DNA of 64,000 nucleotides from Helcococcus kunzii ATCC 51366 (GTDB lineage: Bacteria; Bacillota; Clostridia; Tissierellales; Peptoniphilaceae), in assembly GCF_000245755.1 (NCBI RefSeq), contig NZ_JH601088.1, forward strand, positions 743,235 to 807,234. The letters are read 5' to 3'. The notes below the pieces were generated by a model, which had not been told where the DNA came from, searched no databases, and worked only from the letters and a program-made list of their open reading frames with translations. The position numbers were made by a program, and so were the translations under genes. Below are positions 29,848 through 38,916 of the stretch, one piece after another; position 1 is the first letter of the stretch, and every line of letters begins with the position of its first letter.

Positions 29848-32800
29848 ATGAAAAAAAATAGATTGGCAGTAATTTTTCTAGTTTTTTTTATTGCCTTTTT
29901 AATTTTATTATCAAGATTATTTGATTTAACAATAATTAATGGCGAAAAATATAGAGAATTTTCTGATAACAATAGAATGAAACAAATCAATATAGATTCT
30001 ACAAGAGGGATTATTTATGATAAAGATGGTAAGGAATTAGCATCAAATAATCCAATGTATATATTAAATGCATACAAAGATAGATTTAATGCTATAGACA
30101 CTGAAGAAAAGAATAAAGTACTTCAAAATATTGTTAAAATATTAGAGGAAGATGGGGTTAATTATCTATCTAATTTTGAATTTGGTATATTTGAATTTCA
30201 ATATAATCAAGATGAAAAATATTTTTCAGAAAAAATATTACCATATGAAAAAGTTATTGAAATCATTCAAGAAAACAAATTACTTAAAGATATACTAAAT
30301 TCTAAATATGTAATAAATAATGATATAACATTCTATCCAATAAAAAGGATGAAGGATTATCTTGCATTACGAGGAAAGGACATTCCTGTAAAAATAACAA
30401 CCGATGGTGAAATTAAAGTTGAATTTATAAAAAATGATAAATATAAAGAGTTAATTGAAAGTAAAAAAATAAATTCAACAACAGATCCTCTTGAATACAT
30501 TTTGAGTATTTTAGAAGAAGATAAGAGTTTTATTAATTATTTATTATCTCATCCACTTTCAAGAAAATTGTCCTATGACATTATGAAAGAAAAATCATTA
30601 GCGGATGATATTGTAATTAGTGATATAGTATATAGCGCTGATTTAGGATATATTGAACAAAAGGCAAACTTAAATAAAATAACTAAGAAAATTACTCTAA
30701 AAACAAATGCAAAGGAAGATTTTGTTAACTTGGTAAAATCTACAGATGCATTGAAAACTGTATTATCAAATTCTTATAAAGATGAAAATAAGCTTGTTGT
30801 TCCTGCTTCAATATTAATCAATATGCTTGAGAAAAAAAATGTAAATACTAATTTGACATTTGCAGTTGATGAAAAAAATAATACAGTTTCTATCGATTAT
30901 ATTGAAAATAAAAATGATTCAGAATTAGCAATTGATAGACTTATAAGATTGGCAAATGAAAATAAAATTATTGATGATTTTATTTTATCTGGAGAAGTTT
31001 TAAAAAATGCTCAGACTGCATTATTTAATTCTGGAGTATATCCAAAGATATATTTAAGTGATTGGGAATATTCTTTTATAAAAGATAAACGTGATTTGTT
31101 AAATAATAAAGATGAAAAAATGACTGCAAAAGAATTATTTAACGAATTCAAAAAAGAAGATTCTTTAGAAAGATATGATGATTATTTAGCTTATAGTATG
31201 TTAAATATATCAAAGAGTATTGATTCAAATGGTTATTTAGCGTATAAACCGACAACTATTGCTAAAAATATTAACTATGATTCAGTGATGAAAATTGAAG
31301 AAATTATACCTAAAGATGCGGGATTTGAAGTTGTTGTCGAGTCAAATAGAGTATATCCAAATAAAAATTCTGCTTCACATTTATTAGGTTATATAGGTAA
31401 TATTTCTGAAAAATTTGAAATAGAAAAATTCATAGAATATAAACAATATGATTTAAATGATATTGTTGGTAAATCAGGATTAGAAGAAAGTTTTGAAGAT
31501 ACATTAAGGGGTTCTAAAGGTAAGAGGTTAGTTTATACTGATGTATATGGTAGAACAACTGACGTTATAGAAGAAACAAATGCTGTTCCAGGAAATAATT
31601 TATATACTACAATTAATATTGACTTTCAAAAAGAAGTAGAAAAAATTGTAGAGGATTCAATTCATTCAATAAGTACTGGAGAAGAATATAATAGTTACTT
31701 CGGAAAATATCCTATTACACGTGGATCAAAAGCTCAGATAGGTTCTGCTGTAGTTATGGATGTAAAGACTGGAAATATCCTAGCTATGGTATCAAAACCA
31801 GATTATGATCCTAATTTATTTGTAAATGGAATTTCAAACTATGATTGGAAGAAATTAAACGAGAGCAATCCAGATGATATATATGCTCCAAGACCAATTT
31901 TAAATAATGTATTGCAATCAGCATTTACACCTGGTTCTACATTTAAAACTGTAACATCTCTTGCTGCTTTAGAAAATGGATTAAATCCAGAGCAGTTAAT
32001 AAATAACTTTGGTTATGTTGATGTTGGTGATAATAGATTTAACGAATTAATCTATACTTTATATAAAGGAAGATGGGGATATCTAAATCTTTATGATGCA
32101 TTAAAAGTATCATCCAACTATTATTTCTATGTATTGGGATTGGGATATAACCCAAATGTACCAAATGAAAAAGATACAAAAGTTTCACTTGAAGATATTG
32201 AAAGTATTACTTCAAGATTGGGAATGCAAAGTAAAACAAATGTAGAAATAAATTATCCAGCAGAATCCTCAGGATATTATCCAAATTTATTTGGTAAGAG
32301 ATCAATTTTAAAGGCGAGATTAAAACAAGTTTTAGATAAAGATTTATCGAAATATATTAAGCCAGGAATTAATCTTTTAGAAACAAAATTAGAAGATGAT
32401 ATAGCAACTATATTATCTTGGATAGATGCTGGTCCAACAATGACTAGAGCAAGTATTGTTGAAGAACTTGAAAATATGCAATATGATACGACTAAAATTC
32501 TTGAAAATAATAAAGAAACTTTAGCAGATATCATCAAATACAGTTACGTAAATATGGCAAAATGGACACAATCAGACTCTGTTAATATGGTTATTGGTCA
32601 AGGGCAAAACGCATATACTCCAATGCAAATGGTGCAACTAACTGGTATACTAGCAAATGAAGGCAAGTTTGTGCATCCAACATTGGTTTCAAAAATTATG
32701 AATTACGACAATTCAAAGACCATTTTTACACAAACTCCAAAAATTACAGAGACTGGTATTAAACCAGAATACTTCAAGCATGTTAAAGAAGGTATGAGAA

Positions 32801-33141
32801 GAGCTTCAATAGATGTTTTATATAGAAATAACTTACCTTTTGAAGTAGGCTCAAAAACTGGTACTGCACAATTAGGTGGAATTGATCCAGATACAGGCGA
32901 ACAATATGATGATTTAGTATCAGAGATTGCATTTGCGCCATTTGATAAACCAGAGATTGCGGTATATTTCTCAGTTGTTGAAGGAAGTAAATCAAAGAAC
33001 GTAAGAGCGGCAAATAATGATATAATTTACGCTTATTACAAATATGTGAAGAAAGACTCTCGATTCAAAAATACACGAATTGGGGAAGTGTCTGTTGAAG
33101 AAAAAAATAATGAAACTATAGAAGAAACTCAAGATGAATAG
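29848..33141 (+). CDS. mrdA: Penicillin-binding protein 2 (elongasome transpeptidase), unusually long
   Basis: Class B PBP. Membrane anchor at residues 8-28; PBP dimer region; transpeptidase domain with SxxK at Ser697 (GSTFK), SxN at 755-757 (SSN) and KTG at 1003-1005 (SKTGTAQ). It cross-links peptidoglycan with MreBCD and RodA. At 1097 aa it is far longer than E. coli PBP2 (about 630). The extra length lies mainly before the catalytic domain (about residues 70-480, charged and Lys/Asp/Glu-rich) with some inside it (about 800-880). No rodA gene accompanies it. Confidence 0.93.
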   Translation: MKKNRLAVIFLVFFIAFLILLSRLFDLTIINGEKYREFSDNNRMKQINIDSTRGIIYDKDGKELASNNPMYILNAYKDRFNAIDTEEKNKVLQNIVKILEEDGVNYLSNFEFGIFEFQYNQDEKYFSEKILPYEKVIEIIQENKLLKDILNSKYVINNDITFYPIKRMKDYLALRGKDIPVKITTDGEIKVEFIKNDKYKELIESKKINSTTDPLEYILSILEEDKSFINYLLSHPLSRKLSYDIMKEKSLADDIVISDIVYSADLGYIEQKANLNKITKKITLKTNAKEDFVNLVKSTDALKTVLSNSYKDENKLVVPASILINMLEKKNVNTNLTFAVDEKNNTVSIDYIENKNDSELAIDRLIRLANENKIIDDFILSGEVLKNAQTALFNSGVYPKIYLSDWEYSFIKDKRDLLNNKDEKMTAKELFNEFKKEDSLERYDDYLAYSMLNISKSIDSNGYLAYKPTTIAKNINYDSVMKIEEIIPKDAGFEVVVESNRVYPNKNSASHLLGYIGNISEKFEIEKFIEYKQYDLNDIVGKSGLEESFEDTLRGSKGKRLVYTDVYGRTTDVIEETNAVPGNNLYTTINIDFQKEVEKIVEDSIHSISTGEEYNSYFGKYPITRGSKAQIGSAVVMDVKTGNILAMVSKPDYDPNLFVNGISNYDWKKLNESNPDDIYAPRPILNNVLQSAFTPGSTFKTVTSLAALENGLNPEQLINNFGYVDVGDNRFNELIYTLYKGRWGYLNLYDALKVSSNYYFYVLGLGYNPNVPNEKDTKVSLEDIESITSRLGMQSKTNVEINYPAESSGYYPNLFGKRSILKARLKQVLDKDLSKYIKPGINLLETKLEDDIATILSWIDAGPTMTRASIVEELENMQYDTTKILENNKETLADIIKYSYVNMAKWTQSDSVNMVIGQGQNAYTPMQMVQLTGILANEGKFVHPTLVSKIMNYDNSKTIFTQTPKITETGIKPEYFKHVKEGMRRASIDVLYRNNLPFEVGSKTGTAQLGGIDPDTGEQYDDLVSEIAFAPFDKPEIAVYFSVVEGSKSKNVRAANNDIIYAYYKYVKKDSRFKNTRIGEVSVEEKNNETIEETQDE

Positions 33142-33169
33142 TTCATTTGAATTATTTTAGAGGTGATAT

Positions 33170-33769
33170 ATGAGAAGAATATATTTTGATACAAATAAGA
33201 AAAGTGAATTCATCAAAAGATTTCCAGAAATACTTAAGAGTGTTTCTGGAAAATCTTTAATAATAAGTTTAATTCAAGAAAATAGAGAATTAGAAGATGC
33301 TCTTGATGTCTTGGATATGATAATTTATGATAATTCAGATTATATTTCTAATATTATAGATTTTGATAAAGCAATTTTGGAATTAGATGACGAAAATTAT
33401 TTATTGCCATCATCATATAAAATGAAAAATACAGATTTTGATTTTGAATTATTAAATAAAGACATAGAGTCGTTTTTAGATGAAGAGATAAAAAATATTT
33501 TTATATTATTTGATGATAATCTAAAAATAGATAATAAACCTGATACAATAAAAATAGTAGATGAAAATTCTGAAGAAGCTAATAATGTAATTATTATTGG
33601 AAAAAATCATAATATTGATAAGTTTTCTAATATAAGAGGATTTCTAAATGATGATGAAGATGATTTTAATGAATTAATTGAAAATATTATTAACGATAAT
33701 TACATTATAAAAAAAGAAAAAAAAGGTATATTGGAAAAAATAAAAGGATTATTTTCAAGAAATGGATAA
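33170..33769 (+). CDS. MinD-like protein without Walker A (degenerate MinD)
   Basis: 199 aa. The pattern follows MinD: KSLIISLIQENRELEDALDV matches the strand and helix where MinD has the deviant-loop Asp, then DMIIYDNSDYISNI, ILELDDENYLLPSSYK (MinD reads NLYLLPASQT) and EEIKNIFILFDD (MinD ...YVIID). The C-terminus GILEKIKGLFSRNG is an amphipathic helix like the MinD membrane-targeting sequence. The GKGGVGKT nucleotide loop is gone (TNKKSEF in its place) and the C-terminal half is shortened (MinD is about 265 aa). The position after pbp2 is where clostridia carry minC-minD. Probably a pseudo-ATPase that still binds membrane. Strong GAGGTGAT ribosome site. Confidence 0.7.
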   Translation: MRRIYFDTNKKSEFIKRFPEILKSVSGKSLIISLIQENRELEDALDVLDMIIYDNSDYISNIIDFDKAILELDDENYLLPSSYKMKNTDFDFELLNKDIESFLDEEIKNIFILFDDNLKIDNKPDTIKIVDENSEEANNVIIIGKNHNIDKFSNIRGFLNDDEDDFNELIENIINDNYIIKKEKKGILEKIKGLFSRNG

Positions 33770-34745
33770 TTTTAGATTTGTATATAAGGATGAAAATAAT
33801 GACTGTGTAGGGGAGATAAAAAATAGTAGACTAATCCTATATCAAGACCTAAAAAATCAAATAGAAGGCAATATTTATCGAGTTAGAGTAGATTCCTATA
33901 TCAACTCTATGGATGCTTATATATTAAATATTGGAGAATTTAAAAACGCCATTCTTAGAAGGAGAAATATTGTAAGTGATTTTAAAGTAGGTGAAGATAT
34001 AATTGTTGAAGTTTTATTTGTACCCAATGATGATAAATTGATTGAAGTGACACAGTATATTTCGATTTCAGATGGTTATATTGTTCTTTTACCTTTTGTT
34101 AAATCAAATAGTCCAAAGATAAAAAATGATTTAACTATATCTTATACCTTAAGAACAAAAGCTAAAGATTTACCAAAAGAAGAGATTTTATTTAGATATA
34201 ATAATTTATTAAATGATTTTTCACATTTGCAAAAAGAAATAAATAAATTGCCTACTCCTAAATTACTTAGGAAAGGTAAATTTTTGACTAATTTTTGCTT
34301 AGATTATGATGGAGAAATTATATCAAATTATAAATTAAAATTTGCTTCTATTATTGATGCTAAGTTTAATCCAAAATATGATAGAGAGATATCTACTTCG
34401 ATAGCTAAAATTGATGATAGAAAAATTGAAATTGATAAGACCTCTATTTATATAGATCAACTAGAAGCTTTAACTGTTGTTGATGTCAATTCTGGTAGTA
34501 AATTTATGGATAGATCAAAAGAAGATATGTCATTATCGACTAATTTATCGGTGATTGAAGAGATTGTAATTCAAATATCTTTAAGAAATATAAAGAAAAT
34601 GGTTTTAATTGATTTTATAAGAGTAAATAATAGAAATAAAGCAAAGATAATAGATAAATTAAAACAGAAATTTGAAGAGTATAATATTAAGGCAAAAATC
34701 TTAGGTTTTAGTCGATTGGAATTATTGGAAATAATAATATTTTAA
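33762..34745 (+). CDS. rng: Ribonuclease E/G family protein, C-terminally short
   Basis: S1-like N-terminal segment (about residues 35-110; IYRVRVDSYINSMDAYILNIG) and DNase I-like catalytic region with EALTVVDVNSG (about 240-250) and KMVLIDFIRVNN (about 284-295), the sites of the two Mg2+-binding Asp residues. It ends at ILGFSRLELLEIIIF, just where other RNase G proteins continue with the R-T-R segment and the CPxC Zn-link needed for dimer formation; both are absent. Overlaps the MinD-like gene by 8 nt. The rng-rplU order is conserved in clostridia. Confidence 0.85.
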   Translation: MDNFRFVYKDENNDCVGEIKNSRLILYQDLKNQIEGNIYRVRVDSYINSMDAYILNIGEFKNAILRRRNIVSDFKVGEDIIVEVLFVPNDDKLIEVTQYISISDGYIVLLPFVKSNSPKIKNDLTISYTLRTKAKDLPKEEILFRYNNLLNDFSHLQKEINKLPTPKLLRKGKFLTNFCLDYDGEIISNYKLKFASIIDAKFNPKYDREISTSIAKIDDRKIEIDKTSIYIDQLEALTVVDVNSGSKFMDRSKEDMSLSTNLSVIEEIVIQISLRNIKKMVLIDFIRVNNRNKAKIIDKLKQKFEEYNIKAKILGFSRLELLEIIIF

Positions 34746-34746
34746 T

Positions 34747-34775
34747 TTGACATTGATTACTTATAATGTTATAAT
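34747..34775 (+). promoter_or_regulatory. Strong promoter of rplU-prp-rpmA
   Basis: TTGACA (34747-34752), 17 bp, TATAAT (34770-34775): a full consensus promoter. Confidence 0.92.
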
Positions 34776-34779
34776 ACTC

Positions 34780-34845
34780 GAGTATCTAAACCGCATTGTA
34801 TGGGTATTAAAGCATGGCACCCATTTAGCGAGAATAAAAAAATTA
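34780..34845 (+). ncRNA. Ribosomal protein L21 leader
   Basis: Short structured 5' leader, GAGTATCTAAACCGCATTGT then ATGGGTATTAAAGCATGGCACCCATTTAGCG. It matches the form of the Firmicute L21 leader (ACCGC...TGGGTA...GGCACCCATTTAGCG) thought to bind L21 or its operon products for autoregulation. Identified by eye. Confidence 0.7.
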
Positions 34846-34858
34846 AGGAGGAAGATAC

Positions 34859-35167
34859 ATGTACGCAATTATAAAAACAGGTGGTAAACAATACCAAGTT
34901 AAAGAAGGCGATATCTTAAAAGTAGAAAAATTAGACGTAGAACAAGGTTCAACATATGATTTTGAAGAAGTTGTTTTAGTTTCAAATGATGGTGATGTAA
35001 AAGTTGGTTCACCATTTGTTGAAGGAGCAAAAGTTAGCGCTGAAGTTTTAGAACATGGTAAAAATAGAAAAGTAGTTGTTTTCAAATATAAACCTAAAAA
35101 AGGTTATGCTAAAAAACAAGGACATAGACAACCATTTACAAGAGTTAGAATCAACAAAATAGGATAA
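34859..35167 (+). CDS. rplU: 50S ribosomal protein L21
   Basis: 102 aa; starts [17 protein letters not shown] and ends [19 protein letters not shown], both hallmarks of L21, which binds 23S domain I near L20. AAGGAGGA ribosome site. Operon rplU-prp-rpmA under the consensus promoter at 34747. Confidence 0.99.
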   Translation: MYAIIKTGGKQYQVKEGDILKVEKLDVEQGSTYDFEEVVLVSNDGDVKVGSPFVEGAKVSAEVLEHGKNRKVVVFKYKPKKGYAKKQGHRQPFTRVRINKIG

Positions 35168-35502
35168 TGATTAAAGTAAAAATTAAGAAAAGAAAAGATT
35201 ATATCACTGGATTTGAGATGAGTGGTCATGCTGAGTTTGATAAATTTGGTAAAGATATCGTATGTGCAGCTGCAAGTATGTTAGCTTATAATACTATCGA
35301 TACTTTTACAGATTTATTAAAATTAAAAGACTACATAAAATATTCAGTAAAAGATAATCTAATTAATTTTGAGTTAGAACCAGAAATTCAAGAGATAAAT
35401 ATGCATGATTCACAACTTATTTTGAAAAAGTTTGAACTTGGCATGAAGTCACTAGTTGCACAGTACGGTGACTACGTTAAAATATACTACACGGAGGTAT
35501 AA
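35167..35502 (+). CDS. prp: Ribosomal-processing cysteine protease Prp
   Basis: 111 aa. [20 protein letters not shown] (residues 20-39) holds the catalytic His21 and Cys33 of the Prp family. Prp removes the N-terminal extension of ribosomal protein L27 before ribosome assembly. The adjacent rpmA here does encode such an extension. Start overlaps the end of rplU (TAATG). Confidence 0.95.
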   Translation: MIKVKIKKRKDYITGFEMSGHAEFDKFGKDIVCAAASMLAYNTIDTFTDLLKLKDYIKYSVKDNLINFELEPEIQEINMHDSQLILKKFELGMKSLVAQYGDYVKIYYTEV

Positions 35503-35503
35503 A

Positions 35504-35794
35504 ATGTTAAAATTAAATTTACAATTTTTCGCAAGTAAAAAAGGGGTTTCATCAACTAGAAACGGTAGAGACTCTAGAGCAAAAAGACTAGGTGCAAAGA
35601 AAAGTGATGGACAATACGTTTTAGCTGGAAACATTTTAGTTAGACAAAGAGGAACAAAAATCCATCCAGGTGAAAATGTAGGCATCGGTAAAGATGACAC
35701 ATTATTCGCAAAAACAAATGGCGTTGTTAAATTTGAAAGATATGACAAATCAAGAAAAAAAGTTAGTGTTTATTCAAAAGAACAATTAGCTTAA
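35504..35794 (+). CDS. rpmA: 50S ribosomal protein L27 with Prp-cleavable N-terminus
   Basis: 96 aa. It starts [20 protein letters not shown]: the [11 protein letters not shown] site is where Prp cuts, exposing the N-terminal Ala/Ser-Lys tail that reaches the peptidyl-transferase centre. The ATG at 35504 is right, with ACGGAGG ahead; an earlier in-frame start at 35456 lies within prp. Followed by a terminator. Confidence 0.98.
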   Translation: MLKLNLQFFASKKGVSSTRNGRDSRAKRLGAKKSDGQYVLAGNILVRQRGTKIHPGENVGIGKDDTLFAKTNGVVKFERYDKSRKKVSVYSKEQLA

Positions 35795-35806
35795 TTTAGT
35801 TAGATG

Positions 35807-35839
35807 TATCCAGGAATTTTATTTCTGGATATTTTTTTT
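35807..35839 (+). terminator. Terminator of rplU-prp-rpmA
   Basis: TATCCAGGAA pairs with TTCTGGATA around TTTTAT, then eight T. Confidence 0.9.
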
Positions 35840-35853
35840 AAAAGAGGTAAGAT

Positions 35854-37128
35854 ATGTTTTTAGATATAGCTAAAATAGTAATAAGATCAGGTGCAGGAGG
35901 AGACGGTGCTGTTGCTTGGCGTAGAGAAAAATTTGAGCCAGATGGTGGTCCTGCAGGAGGAGACGGTGGCGATGGCGGTAGCGTTATATTAGTTGCTGAT
36001 TCCAATGTTCAAACTTTACTTGACTTTAAGTATAAGAGACATTTTTTTGCTGAAAATGGACAACCAGGAAGAAATAAGAAACAGTACGGTAAAAAAGGTG
36101 AGGATCTATATATTAAAGTGCCAGTTGGTACAATAGTTAGAGAAGCTTCATCAAATAAACTAATATGTGACTTAGTAGAAAATGGAGAAGAGTTTGTAAT
36201 TGCAAAAGGTGGAAAAGGTGGAAAGGGAAATGCAAAATTTGTTAATTCCATTAGACAAGCACCTAAATTTGCAGAACCAGGAGAAAATCCTCAAGAGATA
36301 GAAGTTATATTAGAAGTTAAATTAATTGCAGATGTAGGATTAATCGGATTACCTAATGTTGGTAAATCATCCATTTTATCAATTATCTCCGATGCAAAAC
36401 CAAAGATAGCAAATTATCATTTTACAACTTTAACACCAAATTTAGGTGTGGTTAAGATTGATTTTGATAATAACTATGTAATTGCTGATATTCCTGGTAT
36501 CATAGATGGGGCAAGTCAAGGGGTAGGATTAGGTCTACAATTCTTAAAACATGTTGAAAGAACAAGATTATTAGTTCATGTTTTAGATATGGCAGGTAGT
36601 GAAGGAAGAGATCCTATTGATGACTTTAAAATGATTATGAATGAACTTGAAAGCTATAGTGAAAAACTTAGTGAAAAAGATTTATTTGTAGTTGCTAATA
36701 AAATGGATTTACCAGGAGCTAAAGAAAATTTAGAAGTATTTAGACTAAATTATCCAGAGATAGATGTGATTGAGACTTCTGCAGCAACAAATGATGGTAT
36801 TGAAAAACTTAAATATTATACTTATGAAAGATTAAAGAAAATTAAAAAAGATTACCAAAGTTTCGATGAAAATGATAAACTAGACTTAGAGAAGTTTTAT
36901 AAAGTTGATAGAACAATCAATGTTTATAAATCTGGGGAAGAGTTTGTTGTCGAAGGTTATCCAATAAACGAGTTGATACGTAAGACGAATTTCCAAGATT
37001 TTGAATCGTTAAGACATTTTGAGCAAGTATTGGATAAAATGGGAGTTATGTCTAAATTAGAGGATTTAGGCGTACAAGACGGCGATACTATACATGTTGG
37101 TGATGTAGACATAGAATATTTTGGATAG
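35854..37128 (+). CDS. obg: GTPase Obg/CgtA
   Basis: N-terminal glycine-rich Obg fold (RSGAGGDGAVAWRREKFEPD, residues 11-30; GGPAGGDGGDGGS), central GTPase domain with G1 GLPNVGKSS (about 165-173), G3 ADIPGIIDGA, G4 NKMD, and a C-terminal OCT domain (about 350-424). Acts in 50S assembly and stress response. 424 aa, full length. Opens a run of short-spaced housekeeping genes obg-yhbY-nadD-yqeK-rsfS, an order shared with many Firmicutes. Confidence 0.97.
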   Translation: MFLDIAKIVIRSGAGGDGAVAWRREKFEPDGGPAGGDGGDGGSVILVADSNVQTLLDFKYKRHFFAENGQPGRNKKQYGKKGEDLYIKVPVGTIVREASSNKLICDLVENGEEFVIAKGGKGGKGNAKFVNSIRQAPKFAEPGENPQEIEVILEVKLIADVGLIGLPNVGKSSILSIISDAKPKIANYHFTTLTPNLGVVKIDFDNNYVIADIPGIIDGASQGVGLGLQFLKHVERTRLLVHVLDMAGSEGRDPIDDFKMIMNELESYSEKLSEKDLFVVANKMDLPGAKENLEVFRLNYPEIDVIETSAATNDGIEKLKYYTYERLKKIKKDYQSFDENDKLDLEKFYKVDRTINVYKSGEEFVVEGYPINELIRKTNFQDFESLRHFEQVLDKMGVMSKLEDLGVQDGDTIHVGDVDIEYFG

Positions 37129-37135
37129 GAGAGAT

Positions 37136-37423
37136 ATGATTAATTCAAAGCAAAGAAAATATTTAAAATCATTAGCAAATACAATTGATCCTAAAATAAT
37201 TATTGGGAAAAATGGTATTACTGAAAATTTATTAGAACAAATCAATGATACTTTAGAAGCTAATGAAATAGTAAAAATTAAAATATTAAAAAATAATTTA
37301 TTTGACGATAAAGAAACAATCGATGAAATACTTGAAAAATTAGATGCTGAATTTGTATCACATATGGGCTCAAAATTTGTGATTTATAGACAATCAAAAG
37401 AAAAAATTATAGAACTACCATAG
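37136..37423 (+). CDS. yhbY: YhbY/CRS1-YhbY (CRM) RNA-binding protein
   Basis: 95 aa single CRM domain: NSKQRKYLKSLANTIDPKII, IGKNGITENLLEQINDTLEA (the GxxG RNA-binding loop is IGKNG) and IYRQSKEKIIELP at the end. Binds pre-50S particles. The ATG at 37136 with AGGAGAG at optimal spacing is chosen over the TTG at 37121, which lies in the obg 3' end. Confidence 0.95.
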   Translation: MINSKQRKYLKSLANTIDPKIIIGKNGITENLLEQINDTLEANEIVKIKILKNNLFDDKETIDEILEKLDAEFVSHMGSKFVIYRQSKEKIIELP

Positions 37424-37430
37424 AGGAATT

Positions 37431-38021
37431 ATGAAAAGAATAGGTATATTTGGATCATCATTTAATCCGATTCATATAGGTCATTTGATAATATCTGAGC
37501 AGGCTAGAATTAGATTAAATTTGGATAAAATTTTATTTATTCCTACAGCTAATCCATATCATAAAAAAGTAGATTTACTTGATTATGATATAAGATATGA
37601 AATGACTAAAAAAACAATAAATGATAATCCATTTTTTGAATTATCAGATATTGAAAAAAATCTTAAAATAAATTCCTATAGCTACAATATTATGAGTGAA
37701 TTAATTAAAACAGAAAATGCTAATTATTATTTCATTATTGGTAGTGATAGTTTTAATAATTTACATACTTGGTATGAGCATGAAAAGTTTTTACAATTAG
37801 TAAATCTAGTTGTTTTTAAGAGACCGGGATATGATATAAATACGGAAACATTAGATCGATATAGAAAATTATCTTCTAATGAAATAATATATTATGATGA
37901 TTTACAAATTGAAATTTCATCAACACAGATAAGAAATTCGATAATTAATAATATCATTCCGAGATATATACTAAAAGATGAAACAATTGAATTTATTCAG
38001 GAGAATAATTTATGGCGTTAA
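37431..38021 (+). CDS. nadD: Nicotinate-nucleotide adenylyltransferase
   Basis: 196 aa nucleotidyltransferase: GIFGSSFNPIHIGHLI (residues 4-19) holds the (H/T)xGH motif, and EISSTQIRNSI is the C-terminal SxTxxR ATP-binding motif. Converts nicotinate mononucleotide plus ATP to deamido-NAD; NadE (about 48 kb, minus strand) finishes NAD. 7 nt after yhbY and overlaps yqeK. Confidence 0.97.
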   Translation: MKRIGIFGSSFNPIHIGHLIISEQARIRLNLDKILFIPTANPYHKKVDLLDYDIRYEMTKKTINDNPFFELSDIEKNLKINSYSYNIMSELIKTENANYYFIIGSDSFNNLHTWYEHEKFLQLVNLVVFKRPGYDINTETLDRYRKLSSNEIIYYDDLQIEISSTQIRNSIINNIIPRYILKDETIEFIQENNLWR

Positions 38022-38584
38022 GTTTTGAAGATATAATTGAAGATTTATCTAAGATATTAAAACCAAAAAGATTTACACATACATTAAATGTAAATAAGAC
38101 AGCATTGAAAATCAATAAAATGCATAAATTAGGTTTAGATGAAGATCAAATCCAATATGCAGCTTTATTGCATGATTGTGCAAAAGGTGTAGAAGAAAGA
38201 TATTTTGAAGAGTATAAGGAAAAATATTCTTTAGATTATGAAAAGATATTTGAAATACCTCCTATTGCACATGCAATTCTTGGTGGGATTGTAGCAAAAG
38301 AAAGATATGGTGTTAAAGATCCTATTGTATTAGATGCGATTAGATGGCATACTACAGGAAAAGAAAATATGACACTGTTAAACAAAGTTTTGTGTGCTGC
38401 AGATTTTATTGAGCCAGGAAGAGATTTTGAGCATGCAAAAATAGCTAGAAAAAAAGTTGAAAAAGACTTTTATGACGGATTATTTTATTTATTTGATGTA
38501 CAAATTAAGCATTTAGAGGAATGTGGTCAAGATATAGATATAAACACATTAAAAGCGAGAGATTATCTATTAAAGGAGAGTTAA
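38012..38584 (+). CDS. yqeK: YqeK family HD-domain nucleotide hydrolase
   Basis: 190 aa HD phosphohydrolase: His in KRFTHTLNV (residue 25), HD in ALLHDCAKG (about 52-60), RWHTTGKENM and CAADFIEPGRDFEH further on. Members hydrolyse diadenosine tetraphosphate symmetrically. Fixed neighbour of nadD and rsfS. Overlaps nadD by 10 nt. Confidence 0.95.
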   Translation: MALSFEDIIEDLSKILKPKRFTHTLNVNKTALKINKMHKLGLDEDQIQYAALLHDCAKGVEERYFEEYKEKYSLDYEKIFEIPPIAHAILGGIVAKERYGVKDPIVLDAIRWHTTGKENMTLLNKVLCAADFIEPGRDFEHAKIARKKVEKDFYDGLFYLFDVQIKHLEECGQDIDINTLKARDYLLKES

Positions 38585-38892
38585 TGAATAAACTAGAAAT
38601 AGTAAAGAAAGCTTGTGAAGACAGATTAGGAAGTGATATTAAAGTTTTAGAGATAGGCTCAAAAACAACTATCGCAGATTATTTTGTCATAGTTACTGGT
38701 AATTCAGTTCAACACACAAAAGCTTTAGCAAATGAAATAGAAGATAAAATTGAAAAAGCAGGATATGAAGTATTAAGAAATGAAGGCTTCAGAGATGCTA
38801 CATGGATTTTAATGGACTTAGGTGAGATAATAGTTCATATTTTTACAGAAGAACAAAGAGAGTTTTACGATATAGAAAAACTATGGGATTAA
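38584..38892 (+). CDS. rsfS: Ribosome silencing factor RsfS
   Basis: 102 aa DUF143 protein: TTIADYFVIVTGNSVQHTKA (about residues 27-46), GFRDATWILMDLGEIIVHIF and the C-terminal YDIEKLWD. Binds L14 and blocks 30S-50S joining when nutrients are low. True start is the ATG at 38584, overlapping the yqeK stop by 1 nt with AAAGGAGAG ahead; an upstream in-frame start lies in yqeK. Confidence 0.96.
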   Translation: MNKLEIVKKACEDRLGSDIKVLEIGSKTTIADYFVIVTGNSVQHTKALANEIEDKIEKAGYEVLRNEGFRDATWILMDLGEIIVHIFTEEQREFYDIEKLWD

Positions 38893-38916
38893 GACAGCTC
38901 GCCCTATGAGGTGAGT

